This document shows, in pieces, positions 49,447 through 58,353 of a stretch of 64,000 bases of DNA. Origin of the DNA: an uncultured Coriobacteriaceae bacterium. GTDB taxonomy: Bacteria; Actinomycetota; Coriobacteriia; Coriobacteriales; Atopobiaceae. The first letter of the stretch is position 1, and every line of letters begins with the position of its first letter. A model generated the notes under the pieces. That model worked only from the letters and a program-made list of their open reading frames with translations. It had not been told where the DNA came from and made no database searches. The translations under genes and the position numbers were made by a program. The DNA is taken from positions 17,376 through 81,375 of the forward strand of contig CACYTH010000022.1 of the NCBI GenBank assembly GCA_902777325.1. The letters are read 5' to 3'.

Positions 49447-51453
49447 ATGAAGATTCCCTCTGCGCGTTATCTCAAGTGTTTGAGGTCGCTGCTTGCAGCA
49501 CTTTGTCTGCTCTTGGCGGCCTTGATGCCAACTCGCCAAGCGTGGGCACGGTCGTATGCCGTCAGCCAGGTCGACATCGACGCAGCGGTTGAGGCTGATG
49601 GCTCGCTCGAGGTTGTGGAGCGGCGAAGCTACGTCTTTAGAGGAGACTTCAACGGTATCGTCTGGGACGTCCCGTGCGGGGAATTTGAGGGTCGCACCGT
49701 GAGCGCACGGATCGACCGCGTCTGCGCGAGCACGGATGGCGTGACGGTGGAGTTTGAACCCGGTACGAGCGGCGACCCAGAGACATTCGAGATGAGCGAA
49801 GAGCAGGATTGCCTTCGGCTCAAGCTCTACTATCCTGCGTCCGACCAGACCGTTACGTTTGAGGTCGCCTATGCGCTGTCGGGTGTCGCTTCGCGCTGGG
49901 CCGACACGGCAGAGCTCTACTGGCAGTATGTCCCTGCGGATCTGCAGGCAGATGTCGAATGGGAGAACATCAGCGCTCACGTTGCGCTCCCCGTGCCCGA
50001 AGGCGAGCGGGTCGTTTTGGGCGAGAACGTGCGTGCATGGGGGCATGGCCCGCTTGACGGCGAGGTGGGCCTTTCGGCAGACGGCGTTCGCCTGTTCTCG
50101 CCGGGTGTGGGGACCGCAGAGTTTCTCGAGACGCGCATCGTATTTCCAGCAGACTGGCTAAGTGAGGCGCAACCATCAGATGAGGCGCGGCTCGAAGCCA
50201 TCATGGCCGAGGAGGACCAATGGGCGAGGGATGCCAACGCCAAGCGACGCAGGGCGCGTCTTCTGACCTATGGCTTTCCGGCCGTGATGGTCCTGCTGTC
50301 GGCGATGAGCCTCGCCGCAACGAAGTGGTATCAGATTCGAGGCAAGCGCAAGATGCCCAAGGCGCAGTTCAGCGATAAGTACTATCGCGACGTGCCTACC
50401 AACGATCACCCTGCCGTGCTGGGCATGCTGTACCGCGAGGGCAGGCCCGTAGGCAAGGACTTTGCTGCGACCTTGATGCGTCTGACCGACCAAGGGCGCA
50501 TTTCGCTCGACAGCGTGGAACACAACGTCAAGACCAAACGCGGCGGCACCAAGCGCAAGCATGAGTGGCGTCTGCTGCTCCATGAGAAGATGCGGGGTCG
50601 TGGAGCCGTGCGATCAAGCGGAAGGGCAATTGATGACGCGGCATTTGACTTTCTCCACGACGTAATTGCCGACAAGCACAAGCATGACATCGAGCAGAGC
50701 CTGCTAGGCCCTGCCGGAGAGCCCTACGTGCTGATGTCGTTCTTCAACGAGGTGGCGCAGACGTGGCCGACCGCATACGAGCAGGGCTATGGTCGCTGGA
50801 GCGATGCGGTGAGAGACGCCTACAAAAGCCGTGGGTTTGAGACGGACGATGCGGACAGCGGGCTTATGCCCGGCATACTGGGGCTGGGCGACTTTGTTCT
50901 GGCAGTTGTGCTGGGGGTTGCGGGCATCTTGCTCGAGGTGCCAAACCTGACGCTTTGCATTGGCGTCATTGCGTGCTTTGGTGCTGGCATCGCCATCATC
51001 CTGCTTGACGACGAAGCCCCTTCGATCGTCTTCTCGCAGGAGGCCGTGGAGATCAAGGCCCAGCTAGAAGCCCTGAAACGCTGGCTCGTTGACTTCACGC
51101 GCCTTGAGGAGGCCGTTCCGGCAGATGTGACACTGTGGAACAGACTGCTGGTGATGGCAACCGAGCTGGATGTGGCGGACAAGGTGATCGAGCAGCTGAA
51201 GGTTGCCATGCCACAGGTGGTGAGCGACCCTGCCTTCAGCGCCTGGTGTGCAAGCGAGCTCCAGGATCCTCGAGAGGCCTTTGGGCGCTCTGTCGATAAG
51301 GGAGCAGACACGTCCTCGAGCAAGCTCTACCACGAGGTCTCCACCGAGAGCCTCGCGGAGTCACATGACAGCTCGCCATCGGGTGGCGGTGGCGGCTTCT
51401 CGTCAGGTGGGGGAGGGGGATTCTCGGGCGGTGGCCGAGGTGGTGCGTTTTAG
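49447..51453 (+). CDS. DUF2207-family membrane protein with Gly-rich C-terminus
   Basis: 668 residues. Signal peptide-like first 35 (LLAALCLLLAALMPTRQAWA), a DUF2207 ectodomain of about 230 residues (DIDAAVEADGSLEVVERRSYVF, then FNGIVWDVP), a membrane helix at about 275-295, a cytoplasmic part, and two more helices near 480-520. The end is SPSGGGGGFSSGGGGGFSGG and a few more Gly/Arg residues, typical for YciQ-like members. Function is unknown; it may act on the cell surface. It is transcribed alone and is slightly lower in GC than neighbours. Confidence 0.85.
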   Translation: MKIPSARYLKCLRSLLAALCLLLAALMPTRQAWARSYAVSQVDIDAAVEADGSLEVVERRSYVFRGDFNGIVWDVPCGEFEGRTVSARIDRVCASTDGVTVEFEPGTSGDPETFEMSEEQDCLRLKLYYPASDQTVTFEVAYALSGVASRWADTAELYWQYVPADLQADVEWENISAHVALPVPEGERVVLGENVRAWGHGPLDGEVGLSADGVRLFSPGVGTAEFLETRIVFPADWLSEAQPSDEARLEAIMAEEDQWARDANAKRRRARLLTYGFPAVMVLLSAMSLAATKWYQIRGKRKMPKAQFSDKYYRDVPTNDHPAVLGMLYREGRPVGKDFAATLMRLTDQGRISLDSVEHNVKTKRGGTKRKHEWRLLLHEKMRGRGAVRSSGRAIDDAAFDFLHDVIADKHKHDIEQSLLGPAGEPYVLMSFFNEVAQTWPTAYEQGYGRWSDAVRDAYKSRGFETDDADSGLMPGILGLGDFVLAVVLGVAGILLEVPNLTLCIGVIACFGAGIAIILLDDEAPSIVFSQEAVEIKAQLEALKRWLVDFTRLEEAVPADVTLWNRLLVMATELDVADKVIEQLKVAMPQVVSDPAFSAWCASELQDPREAFGRSVDKGADTSSSKLYHEVSTESLAESHDSSPSGGGGGFSSGGGGGFSGGGRGGAF

Positions 51454-51605
51454 CCCCGGCAGGCTCTCCGTTGGCTTGGGTTAATCCCTTGGTTTTATTA
51501 CAAAGTATCATCGATTTCATGGGCTTCAGTAAGCGGGAATGGTGTGCTACCAGCACTTCGCTATACTCGTCTGCGTGCGAAATCCTACCGTTCGAAGGAG
51601 ACCCC

Positions 51606-52604
51606 ATGGACTTTACGAGCAACCATCGACCCGACGACATGGCACGTATCAACACCCCCGAGCTGGCCGACGCGTTTATCGAAGAGGCGGTTGCCTATAC
51701 GCGCGAGCAGGTCGGCGATGGCAAGGTCCTGCTAGCCCTGTCTGGCGGCGTCGACTCCTCCGTGGTCGCCGCACTGCTGATCAAGGCTCTCGGCAAGCAG
51801 CTCGTCTGCGTGCACGTCAACCACGGCCTCATGCGCAAGGGCGAGTCCGAGCAGGTCATCGACGTGTTCCGCAACCAGCTGGGTGCCGAGCTCATCTACG
51901 TGGACGCCACCGACCGCTTCCTCGACCTGCTGGCCGGCGAGGCCGACCCCGAGGCCAAGCGCCACATCATCGGCGAGGAGTTCATCAAGGTCTTTGACGA
52001 GGAGGCTGCCAAGCTCGAGGGCATCGGCTTCCTCGGCCAGGGCACCATCTATCCCGACATCCTGGAGTCCGAGGCCGGCGTCAAGGCGCATCACAACGTG
52101 GGCGGCCTGCCCGAGGAGCTCAACTGGGAGCTCGTGGAGCCCGTCAAGCTGCTCTTCAAGGACGAGGTCCGCGTTGTGGGCAAGCAGCTCGGTCTGCCCG
52201 AGTCCATGGTTGAGCGCCAGCCGTTCCCCGGCCCCGGCCTGGGCGTGCGCTGCACCGGCGCCGTCACCCGCGACCGTCTGAACGCGCTGCGCGAGGCTGA
52301 CGCCATCGTGCGCGAGGAGATCGACGCGGCCGCCGCTGCCGGCGAGCTCGAGCGTCCGTGGCAGTACTTCTGCGTGGTGCCCGACTACCGCGCGACTGGC
52401 GTGCGCGACGGCAAGCGCGCCTTCGAGTGGCCCTGCATCATCCGCTGCATCAACACGGTGGACGTCATGACTGCCGAAGTGCCCGATCTCGACTGGGCGC
52501 TGCTGCACAAGATGTGCAACCGTATCCTCGACGAGGTCCCCGGCATCTGCCGCGTGGCCTACGAGCTCTCCCCGAAGCCCATCGCAACTGTCGAGTGGGA
52601 ATAA
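51606..52604 (+). CDS. guaA: GMP synthase, ATP pyrophosphatase subunit (GATase domain absent)
   Basis: 332 residues. The start at 51606 has GAAGGAG five bases upstream. P-loop motif SGGVDSS (46-52), then HVNHGLMRKGE, FLGQGTIYPD and the dimerization end (FEWPCIIRCINTVDVMTA, ending SPKPIATVEWE) match the C-terminal two thirds of GuaA. Normal bacterial GuaA has about 510-525 residues with an N-terminal class I glutaminase; that part is missing here, and the region before the start does not encode it. It may depend on free ammonia or on a separate glutaminase subunit, as in archaeal two-subunit GMP synthases. A strong terminator follows. Confidence 0.92.
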   Translation: MDFTSNHRPDDMARINTPELADAFIEEAVAYTREQVGDGKVLLALSGGVDSSVVAALLIKALGKQLVCVHVNHGLMRKGESEQVIDVFRNQLGAELIYVDATDRFLDLLAGEADPEAKRHIIGEEFIKVFDEEAAKLEGIGFLGQGTIYPDILESEAGVKAHHNVGGLPEELNWELVEPVKLLFKDEVRVVGKQLGLPESMVERQPFPGPGLGVRCTGAVTRDRLNALREADAIVREEIDAAAAAGELERPWQYFCVVPDYRATGVRDGKRAFEWPCIIRCINTVDVMTAEVPDLDWALLHKMCNRILDEVPGICRVAYELSPKPIATVEWE

Positions 52605-52632
52605 GACCGCTACAAAACTGTGCGATTCTCCC

Positions 52633-52666
52633 GGCGCTCCGGACGTGGTTCCGGGGCGCCTTTTTT
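52633..52666 (+). terminator. Rho-independent terminator after guaA
   Basis: GGCGCTCCGGA, five-base loop, TTCCGGGGCGCC, TTTTTT. It marks the border between core and accessory DNA. Confidence 0.9.
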
Positions 52667-53065
52667 AGTGCGTTTAGAGGACTCGTGTCCTTGTTAGCCA
52701 AACGCGAGATGGAGTTGTCAGAAGCTGGGCGAGGCAGGTTCGCATGGTCTTTGACCAGCTCATTCTTGCTCTCGAGTGCTGACTGTTGCCAACAATCGAA
52801 CAGTAATGTGCGGACAGACTGGACGTGCGAGAACGTGGCAACACTTGGCGAACGCTGGCACGGTTTGCGCGGTGCTGCATGAGGGGAAGCCGTTTGCGAT
52901 GACGTCAAAACGACGTCACGGAGAGTGGGCGGACGTCACGGTTCAACGCGACCGCAGGTGATGGCGCAAATCCGTACCATTCTCTGCGCTTCCATCGGAT
53001 GTATTTGTGTCCGGCCCAGCTGCTAAGGTCGATCTAAGGATGCAAGTACACACCGGGAGGGTGGC
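52667..53065. other. Gene-free junction between core genome and accessory region
   Basis: About 400 bp with no convincing coding frame and lower GC. It holds a 21-bp sequence (52796-52816) shared with the control region of the mobile element and a cluster of GACGTC-type motifs (52899-52940), but no tRNA or integrase. It may contain the left boundary of the accessory DNA. Confidence 0.5.
52796..52816 (+). promoter_or_regulatory. Third copy of the CGAACA-N4-TGTGCG motif
   Basis: TCGAACAGTAATGTGCGGACA; 18 of 21 bases agree with the copy at 59674-59694. It lies 270 bp before the first gene of the accessory region. Confidence 0.45.
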
Positions 53066-53164
53066 ATGGTCGGATTCGGGTTGGACAACGTCGAGATGGG
53101 GCGACAGATTGCGCCGCTGGCGGTTGCGTTGACCGATGAGGGGAAGGAGTGGGGTTATGAATAA
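53066..53164 (+). CDS. Small 32-residue protein or leader overlapping the ATP-grasp gene
   Basis: ATG at 53066 with GGGAGGG seven bases before. It reads MVGFGLDNVEMGRQIAPLAV and ends LTDEGKEWGYE. The stop (TAA, 53162-53164) overlaps the next start (53157), the usual arrangement of coupled genes. No family is known. It may be a small component of the ATP-grasp module, for example a peptide substrate, or only a leader that helps translation of the next gene. Confidence 0.5.
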   Translation: MVGFGLDNVEMGRQIAPLAVALTDEGKEWGYE

Positions 53165-54035
53165 GGTTGCGAACCTGCTGTTTCCTGCGGACTACTTCGA
53201 CAAGAGGTCGCCCGACGGAGCGATGAGGGCGGAGTACGAGGCGGCGGTCGCGGAAGGCCGGCTCGACGTGTCCCTCTTCGACCTCGAGCTGTTCGACGAG
53301 AGGGGAAGGGTGTCCCTTGCGAGGCCGTTCCTTGACCCCGAGCTCCCTCTGGTCTACCGCGGGTGGATGATGAAGCCAGGGGAGTACGGGTCGTTCCATC
53401 GGGCGCTCGTCGGGCTCGGGCTGAGGCCGATTACCTCGCCTGAGGCGTACGCGGAGTTCCACATGTTCCCGCTCGCCTACGAGAGGCACGAGGCGCTGCG
53501 CTCGTCCTCACCGGGCCTCCTCGTATTTTCTGGTGCTAGGGCCGACGCGGGTATGGTGAACGGGCGTTTCGAGCGCTTCATGGTCAAGGACTACGTCAAG
53601 TCGGTCAAGGGGACGTCGTTCCCCGCGAGCGTCCGGACGCCAATCTCGCAGGGGGACCTCGACACCCTCGTCGCGGAGTTCGTGAGGCTCCGCGGCGGGC
53701 TCTTCACGGAGGGCATCGTCCTCAAGGAGGTCGTCGACCTCAGGCGCTACGGTGGTGCCACCAACGAGTGGCGCGCGTTCTACCTGCAAGGCAAGCTCCT
53801 CAACGTGTGCCGGAACTCCAACCAGCACGCGAGCGCCTCAGCGCCGCCCGCTGGGCTCGTCTCGTCGTGCGAGTCGCTCGGGAGCCCCTACTACACCGTC
53901 GACTTTGCCGAGCTTGCGAGCGGCTGCTGGGTCGTAGTCGAGACGGGCGACGGCCAGGTCTCTGGCCTCGCCGCCGCGCAGGATCCCGTCATCTACTACC
54001 AGGTGCTCGCAGACAGGATGGGGGAGGGGGCGTAG
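53157..54035 (+). CDS. R2K-clade ATP-grasp protein
   Basis: 292 residues from the ATG at 53157. The middle and C-terminal parts show the R2K ATP-grasp pattern: FERFMVKDYVKSVKG (Lys residues of the nucleotide site), FTEGIVLKEVVDL, ATNEWRAFYLQGKLLNVCRN, and an acidic metal-binding ending (YYTVDFAELASGCWVVVETGDG). ATP-grasp enzymes of this clade are predicted to ligate or modify a peptide or protein and are often in accessory or conflict-type loci. It follows a coupled small ORF and precedes a Zn-ribbon gene by 1 bp. Confidence 0.75.
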   Translation: MNKVANLLFPADYFDKRSPDGAMRAEYEAAVAEGRLDVSLFDLELFDERGRVSLARPFLDPELPLVYRGWMMKPGEYGSFHRALVGLGLRPITSPEAYAEFHMFPLAYERHEALRSSSPGLLVFSGARADAGMVNGRFERFMVKDYVKSVKGTSFPASVRTPISQGDLDTLVAEFVRLRGGLFTEGIVLKEVVDLRRYGGATNEWRAFYLQGKLLNVCRNSNQHASASAPPAGLVSSCESLGSPYYTVDFAELASGCWVVVETGDGQVSGLAAAQDPVIYYQVLADRMGEGA

Positions 54036-54036
54036 T

Positions 54037-55140
54037 ATGCCACTCTGCTATGACGAGGCTGGTAGTCTCATCCTGTCGGACTCTATGGTGGACTACGTGG
54101 CAGATGTTGGTGACCTCTTTGCGCAACACGCCAAGGAGCTGCTTGCCTTGGAGGGTGGCTGCCTCAAGGAGGTGTTCCTTGTCTGGGACAAAGGTGATGG
54201 ACGGGGAGCCGGTGCGGCCGGCTGGCTATACGACGAGCCGATCGCGCTACGCTTCGACAAGATCGACCTTGTCGTTTCTTCCTCATACCACTGCTGCCAG
54301 CCCGCCCTCTCGCTCAGCTTCGAGAATGTTGACCTTAATTTACCAATTCGAATGGTCTCTGGCGATTGGGAGGACAGCGAGCGAATTAATGGGCTATACG
54401 ACCTCGAATGGCGTGCGTATGACACCATGCAACATCTCTTTGGTCTCAGGGCATACGGCTTCTGCTTGGCTTCTGATGAGAGGAAACATGCTACGGCAGT
54501 CCGTTTCTGGCTTGAGGGGGAGATCCCCATAAGGGTTGGGGAGGCGTTCGACGAGACGAGAATCGACGTGCTCAACGAGATCGATACGGAGTATTCGGAG
54601 GAGTACGAACTGTATGACGCTCTTCTGCTGCCCTCAAGGAGGGACGACAGGGGAGTGCCGTACCCCACCTGCCCCCGCTGCGGTTCGCGTGATGTCGCGA
54701 GGATTGTGGGCGGCAGGCCAGTTAACTTCACTCGGGAGCAAGACAAATATGCAAGAGGGCTATTGAGGTTGGGGAGCTGCATGATCTCCTTTGATGACCC
54801 GAGGTGGTGCTGCAATGCGTGTGGCAGGCCCTTCGGGAGAATCCCCCTGCCGCTCTCCCTTTACCCGCGCTTCAATCGCACTCCATCTGTGGCAGAGGAA
54901 GCTTGGCCGCATACGCAGGGAAACCGCTCGGAGGTTGAGTCCAGCATGTATTGCGGGTGCTACGGGTGCCTGCAGATAGTCACGCGTTTTGAGATACGGG
55001 ATTGGCTGAGCGACAGTTATGGTTATGGCGAGACGGCTCTGTGCCCTAAGTGCGGTCTGGACGCCATCATCGGCGATGCGTCGGGCTTCCCGATAAACAG
55101 GGAATTGCTGGCAGGGATGCATTCACATTGGCTCGAGTAG
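54037..55140 (+). CDS. Uncharacterized protein with a zinc ribbon and a C-terminal Cys-rich domain
   Basis: 367 residues. Residues 1-200 have no recognized motif. A zinc ribbon follows: CPRCGSRDVARIVGG ... RWCCNACGRPFG (about 209-269). The last 60 residues (SSMYCGCYGCLQIVTRFEIRDW, then ALCPKCGLDAIIGDASGFPI) are the compact CxCxxC ... CPxCGxD unit known from small 'cytoplasmic protein' families found near toxin or immunity genes. It is probably cotranscribed with the ATP-grasp gene (1-bp gap). Codon use is less GC-biased than the core genes. No function assigned. Confidence 0.65.
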   Translation: MPLCYDEAGSLILSDSMVDYVADVGDLFAQHAKELLALEGGCLKEVFLVWDKGDGRGAGAAGWLYDEPIALRFDKIDLVVSSSYHCCQPALSLSFENVDLNLPIRMVSGDWEDSERINGLYDLEWRAYDTMQHLFGLRAYGFCLASDERKHATAVRFWLEGEIPIRVGEAFDETRIDVLNEIDTEYSEEYELYDALLLPSRRDDRGVPYPTCPRCGSRDVARIVGGRPVNFTREQDKYARGLLRLGSCMISFDDPRWCCNACGRPFGRIPLPLSLYPRFNRTPSVAEEAWPHTQGNRSEVESSMYCGCYGCLQIVTRFEIRDWLSDSYGYGETALCPKCGLDAIIGDASGFPINRELLAGMHSHWLE

Positions 55141-55181
55141 CCGGGTTATTTGTACTCTTCTCTCTGTTGACCTACCACACG

Positions 55182-56372
55182 CTAGCGTTCTCGGCTCCTG
55201 CCTGGCGTGCTCTGCTCGTGGTGGCGCTGGTTGGAGCCGTGGTCATATGACCTTCGCCTACCGTCGTCATGATTGGGGCTTGGCCTGCGTCTTGCCGCTG
55301 ACTTCGGGGCCGTTTGGGGCAGCAGGCCGTAGCGCTCGCAGGACTCGCGGAGTGCAGTTAGGCGCGCCACCTGTGAGCCATCCCGCGAGCGCGAGATGGC
55401 CCTGTCCATCTCGGCGAGGCTGGCGACCCTGTTGCGCGACACGAAGCCGACCGCGCGGGCGAGTTCCCCAAGCTCCCGGAGGTCGCGGACCTCGATCGCG
55501 CCGTTCGCCAGCCCGACGATCCTCTCGGCGGCCTCGGGCGAGGCGCTCCGCATGGCAGTCCGCATCGCGGAGTTGACGCTGCTCCTCGTGTACGCGGAGC
55601 CCATCCTGGCGCCGGTGACCCTGCGGGTGGGCGTGTCGGCGAGCGAATACACCCAGTCACCCTCGCGCGACCTCGAGGGCTCCACGACGACCCCCATCCT
55701 CCCCAGCAGTGCCACGAAGTCACGCTCGGTGCGTGCCGTGCCCCTGGCGACCGCGACCCTCTCGCGGATGTCGGCCACCCATGAGTACTCGCCCTTCGCC
55801 ATGATCTCGCGCTCGGCCCTGCCGACCCGCCTCCTCTGCCAGGGGACCGACTCGTGGTCTGCGAGGGCGCTGAGGCCGTGCTCGGCAGATATGCGCTGCA
55901 GGGCCCGCTTGAGGGCCCTCGGGTCGGGGTCGCGCAGGCGCCCCCCGGTCTCGAGGTTGGTGTTGTTGACGACGACGTGGGCGTGGAGGACGTGACCCTC
56001 GTTGTCGTCGTGGTAGACGACGGCCACCTCGTGCTCGGGGAAGCACTCCCTCACCCATGACATGGTGACAGACCGGAGCGCCGTGAGGCCCGCTGCGTCC
56101 CTCGGGTCGGGCGATACGATGTAGTGCTTGTAGGTGCGGGCCCTCCTGTCGCCCCAGGGGGCGTCGTTCCCGAACTCGGCGCGCGTCGCGTCCATCACGG
56201 AGGCCCAGTCGAACTCGCCGTAGGAGGGGAGGGGGCCGTCGGAGGGAAGCTCGGGGGCGTCGAGGTTGAGGAAGTCGCGCGCGAGGGCGCGCCCGTCTCG
56301 CTCGAGGTAGGCCCGCGCCTTCGCGAGGCCGGTGTGCCCGGAGATCGGCTTGAGTATCGTCACGCTCACCAC
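55182..56372 (-). CDS. Relaxase (MobA/VirD2-like)
   Basis: 396 residues with a GTG start at 56372, overlapping the mobC stop. The N-terminal 150 residues hold the relaxase histidine motif GHVLHAHVVVNNTN (His127, His130, His132) and a Tyr candidate in RTYKHYIVS (about 81-84). The C-terminus is basic and probably disordered. It would nick the transfer origin of the element and lead the strand into a recipient through a helper system. The MOB class (P or V type) is not certain. Confidence 0.85.
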   Translation of the reverse strand: MVSVTILKPISGHTGLAKARAYLERDGRALARDFLNLDAPELPSDGPLPSYGEFDWASVMDATRAEFGNDAPWGDRRARTYKHYIVSPDPRDAAGLTALRSVTMSWVRECFPEHEVAVVYHDDNEGHVLHAHVVVNNTNLETGGRLRDPDPRALKRALQRISAEHGLSALADHESVPWQRRRVGRAEREIMAKGEYSWVADIRERVAVARGTARTERDFVALLGRMGVVVEPSRSREGDWVYSLADTPTRRVTGARMGSAYTRSSVNSAMRTAMRSASPEAAERIVGLANGAIEVRDLRELGELARAVGFVSRNRVASLAEMDRAISRSRDGSQVARLTALRESCERYGLLPQTAPKSAARRRPSPNHDDGRRRSYDHGSNQRHHEQSTPGRSRER

Positions 56373-56782
56373 CCCCTCACGGTCGGGCGGCCCATGATGG
56401 CGGCCTCCGCCTCGCGGACCTCCGAGACCCCTGCGAGGGTGGCCGCCTGCAGCCTGCCCGCCCCCTCCATGGCCTCGAGGAGGTCGAGCTCGTCGACGCC
56501 GTGCTCGCGCACGGCCTTCGCGATGGCGTTGAGGGAGCGCGTCGACTGGTTGAGGAGCGTGCCGAGCCCGCGCACGCAGCGCACGTGCCTGGCGTAGCTC
56601 GCGCGGTCGAGCACGATGACGGGCATGCCGCCGCCCGCTCTCGCCGCTGTGTCCGACGCGACGATCATCTGCCTCACGGCCTCCGAGGGCGTCGAGCCCG
56701 ACGCCTCGCAGAGCCGTCCCAGCGCGGCCGCCTCGCCGTCGCTGAGCATCACGTGAAGGTGCCTCTGCCTTCTCCTCGTCAT
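56366..56782 (-). CDS. MobC-like mobilization accessory protein
   Basis: 138 residues. The N-terminal part (HLHVMLSDGEAAALGRLCEASGSTPSEAVRQMIV) is a ribbon-helix-helix and the rest a helix pair with GLGTLLNQSTRSLNAIAKAV, the MobC signature. It helps the relaxase bind oriT. Its stop overlaps the relaxase start by 7 bases. The AAAGGAC before 56782 decides the start. Confidence 0.82.
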   Translation of the reverse strand: MTRRRQRHLHVMLSDGEAAALGRLCEASGSTPSEAVRQMIVASDTAARAGGGMPVIVLDRASYARHVRCVRGLGTLLNQSTRSLNAIAKAVREHGVDELDLLEAMEGAGRLQAATLAGVSEVREAEAAIMGRPTVRGW

Positions 56783-56899
56783 CACATGTCCTTTCCTAGG
56801 GGCGCGGGGCCTCCCCCGCATGGTCTTGGCGCCGCCGACGGGCGCGCCGGTGGCTGCAACCTGGGTGTGAACACAGGTTGGGCAGCTCGCTACACGCCC

Positions 56900-57979
56900 T
56901 CAGAAGCCGGGCAGCAGCTGCTGTTCGGGCGGGGCGGGACGCTCCGACGGTGACGCCTGTGAAGGCAGTGAAGGCAGGGGGGTGGCGCCTGGCGTGCCTT
57001 CACAGCCTTCACCGCCTTCACGCGAGAGGGTGATGACGTTGCCGCCGCGGGTGTGCTCCCTCCTGACGGAGACGCCCCTCTCGCCGAGGAAGCCCGAGTG
57101 CTGCGCGACCCTCTTACCGAGAACGGCGGGGCTCACCCCCACGACCCCGACGGCCTCCGCGAGCGCAGATGCCGTGCCCGACCATCTCCCCTCGGAGAGG
57201 GCGAACGCGAGGACGGCGAGCACGCACTCGGGCACCTCGCGCTCCTCGATCTCCTCCTGCGAGACGCGCCCGACGAGCTCCCACCTGCATGACTGGAACC
57301 TGAGCTTCAGCTCCTGGTGCTCCACGTCGCGCCCGGTCGCGACGAGCGTGGCGGAGGACGACCCGCGAGACGCGCGCTCGAGCACCATCGTGGAGTCGGC
57401 GCTGCCGGTGATGCCGGTCGTGCCCGAGACGCGGTTGAGCACGTCCGCGTCGCCCATCTTGCGCGTGTGGTGGACGGCGACGACGGCGAGCCCGCGCGAG
57501 TCGGCGAGCGACTTGAGCTCGCCCAGGTCTCCGTAGTCGGCGGAGTAGGAGCTGTCCGCCCTGGGTGGGCGGACGCGCTGGAGCGTGTCGATGATGACGA
57601 GGCCGACGCGCGGGTGCTCGTCGCAGAAGTCGCCGACCTGCCCCACGAGGCCCTCCGCCATCGAGCAGGCCGACACCACCACCCACACCTCCTCGCCGAG
57701 CTCGTCGGTGAGTGCCCAGAGCCTGCGCTGCACGCGGGCGTGGGTGTCCTCGAGGCAGAGGTAGAGCGTCTCGCAGGGCGTGGTGGCCATCTCCCACATG
57801 GGCTCGCCGAGCGACACGTGCACGGCGAGGTCGAGCGCGAGCCAGCTCTTCCCGACCTTGGGCGCCCCCGCAAGTATGTGGAGACCCGCCGTGAGCAGGC
57901 CCTCCACGACCCACCTGGGCTCCTCTGCGGGCTGCTGCATGAGCCAGCTCGCCGCCACGGCGTCGAGGCCGCCCGTCAC
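56900..57979 (-). CDS. RecA/RepA-fold AAA ATPase of the mobile element
   Basis: 359 residues. Walker A GAPKVGKS (38-45), Walker B VGLVIIDTLQ, followed by a sensor HHTRKMGDADVLNRVSGTTGI. This is the RepA/AAA_25 type found in plasmids and integrative elements, probably a replicative helicase. A winged-helix-like part follows near 255-310, and the C-terminus is Pro/Ser-rich. It overlaps the following ribbon-helix-helix gene by four bases (ATGA). Confidence 0.82.
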   Translation of the reverse strand: MTGGLDAVAASWLMQQPAEEPRWVVEGLLTAGLHILAGAPKVGKSWLALDLAVHVSLGEPMWEMATTPCETLYLCLEDTHARVQRRLWALTDELGEEVWVVVSACSMAEGLVGQVGDFCDEHPRVGLVIIDTLQRVRPPRADSSYSADYGDLGELKSLADSRGLAVVAVHHTRKMGDADVLNRVSGTTGITGSADSTMVLERASRGSSSATLVATGRDVEHQELKLRFQSCRWELVGRVSQEEIEEREVPECVLAVLAFALSEGRWSGTASALAEAVGVVGVSPAVLGKRVAQHSGFLGERGVSVRREHTRGGNVITLSREGGEGCEGTPGATPLPSLPSQASPSERPAPPEQQLLPGF

Positions 57980-58353
57980 GACCGCTCCATCTCGAGGATC
58001 GTCGCGCGTTCGTCCTCGTCGCCGTAGTCCGAGGACTCGTGGCCGAGGGCGGCGAACGCCTCGGCGATCGTGTCGATGGACGCCCTGAGATCAGCCGGGA
58101 TGTCGCCAGCCCGCTCGACGCGCCTGAGCTCGGCGTAGATGCAATCCATGCGCCTCGCGAGCGCCTGCTGCACGCGGGCGTTCGGCTTTACGATCACGCT
58201 CCGCTCCGTGAGCCTGCTCACGATGTAGTCCTGCTTGGTCATGCCGGAGATCGCGACGAGTTCGTCTATCTCGGCGTTCTGCTCGCGCGTCACGCGGAAC
58301 CCTATGGTGACGGGGCGTACGCGTCCCGCGCCGTCTTGCGCCTTGGCCCTCAT
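57976..58353 (-). CDS. Ribbon-helix-helix mobilization-type protein
   Basis: 125 residues. VRPVTIGFRVTREQNAEIDELVAISG followed by MTKQDYIVSRLTER fits a plasmid RHH/MobC-like DNA-binding domain; the rest is helical and acidic. Overlaps the ATPase gene and the integrase gene by four bases each, so the three are one transcript. It may be a regulator or a relaxosome part. Confidence 0.7.
   Translation of the reverse strand: MRAKAQDGAGRVRPVTIGFRVTREQNAEIDELVAISGMTKQDYIVSRLTERSVIVKPNARVQQALARRMDCIYAELRRVERAGDIPADLRASIDTIAEAFAALGHESSDYGDEDERATILEMERS

Noticed and set aside
55050..55250. Small plus-strand frame before the relaxase end
   Set aside because: Overlaps the 3' end of the Zn-ribbon gene in another frame and has no ribosome site.
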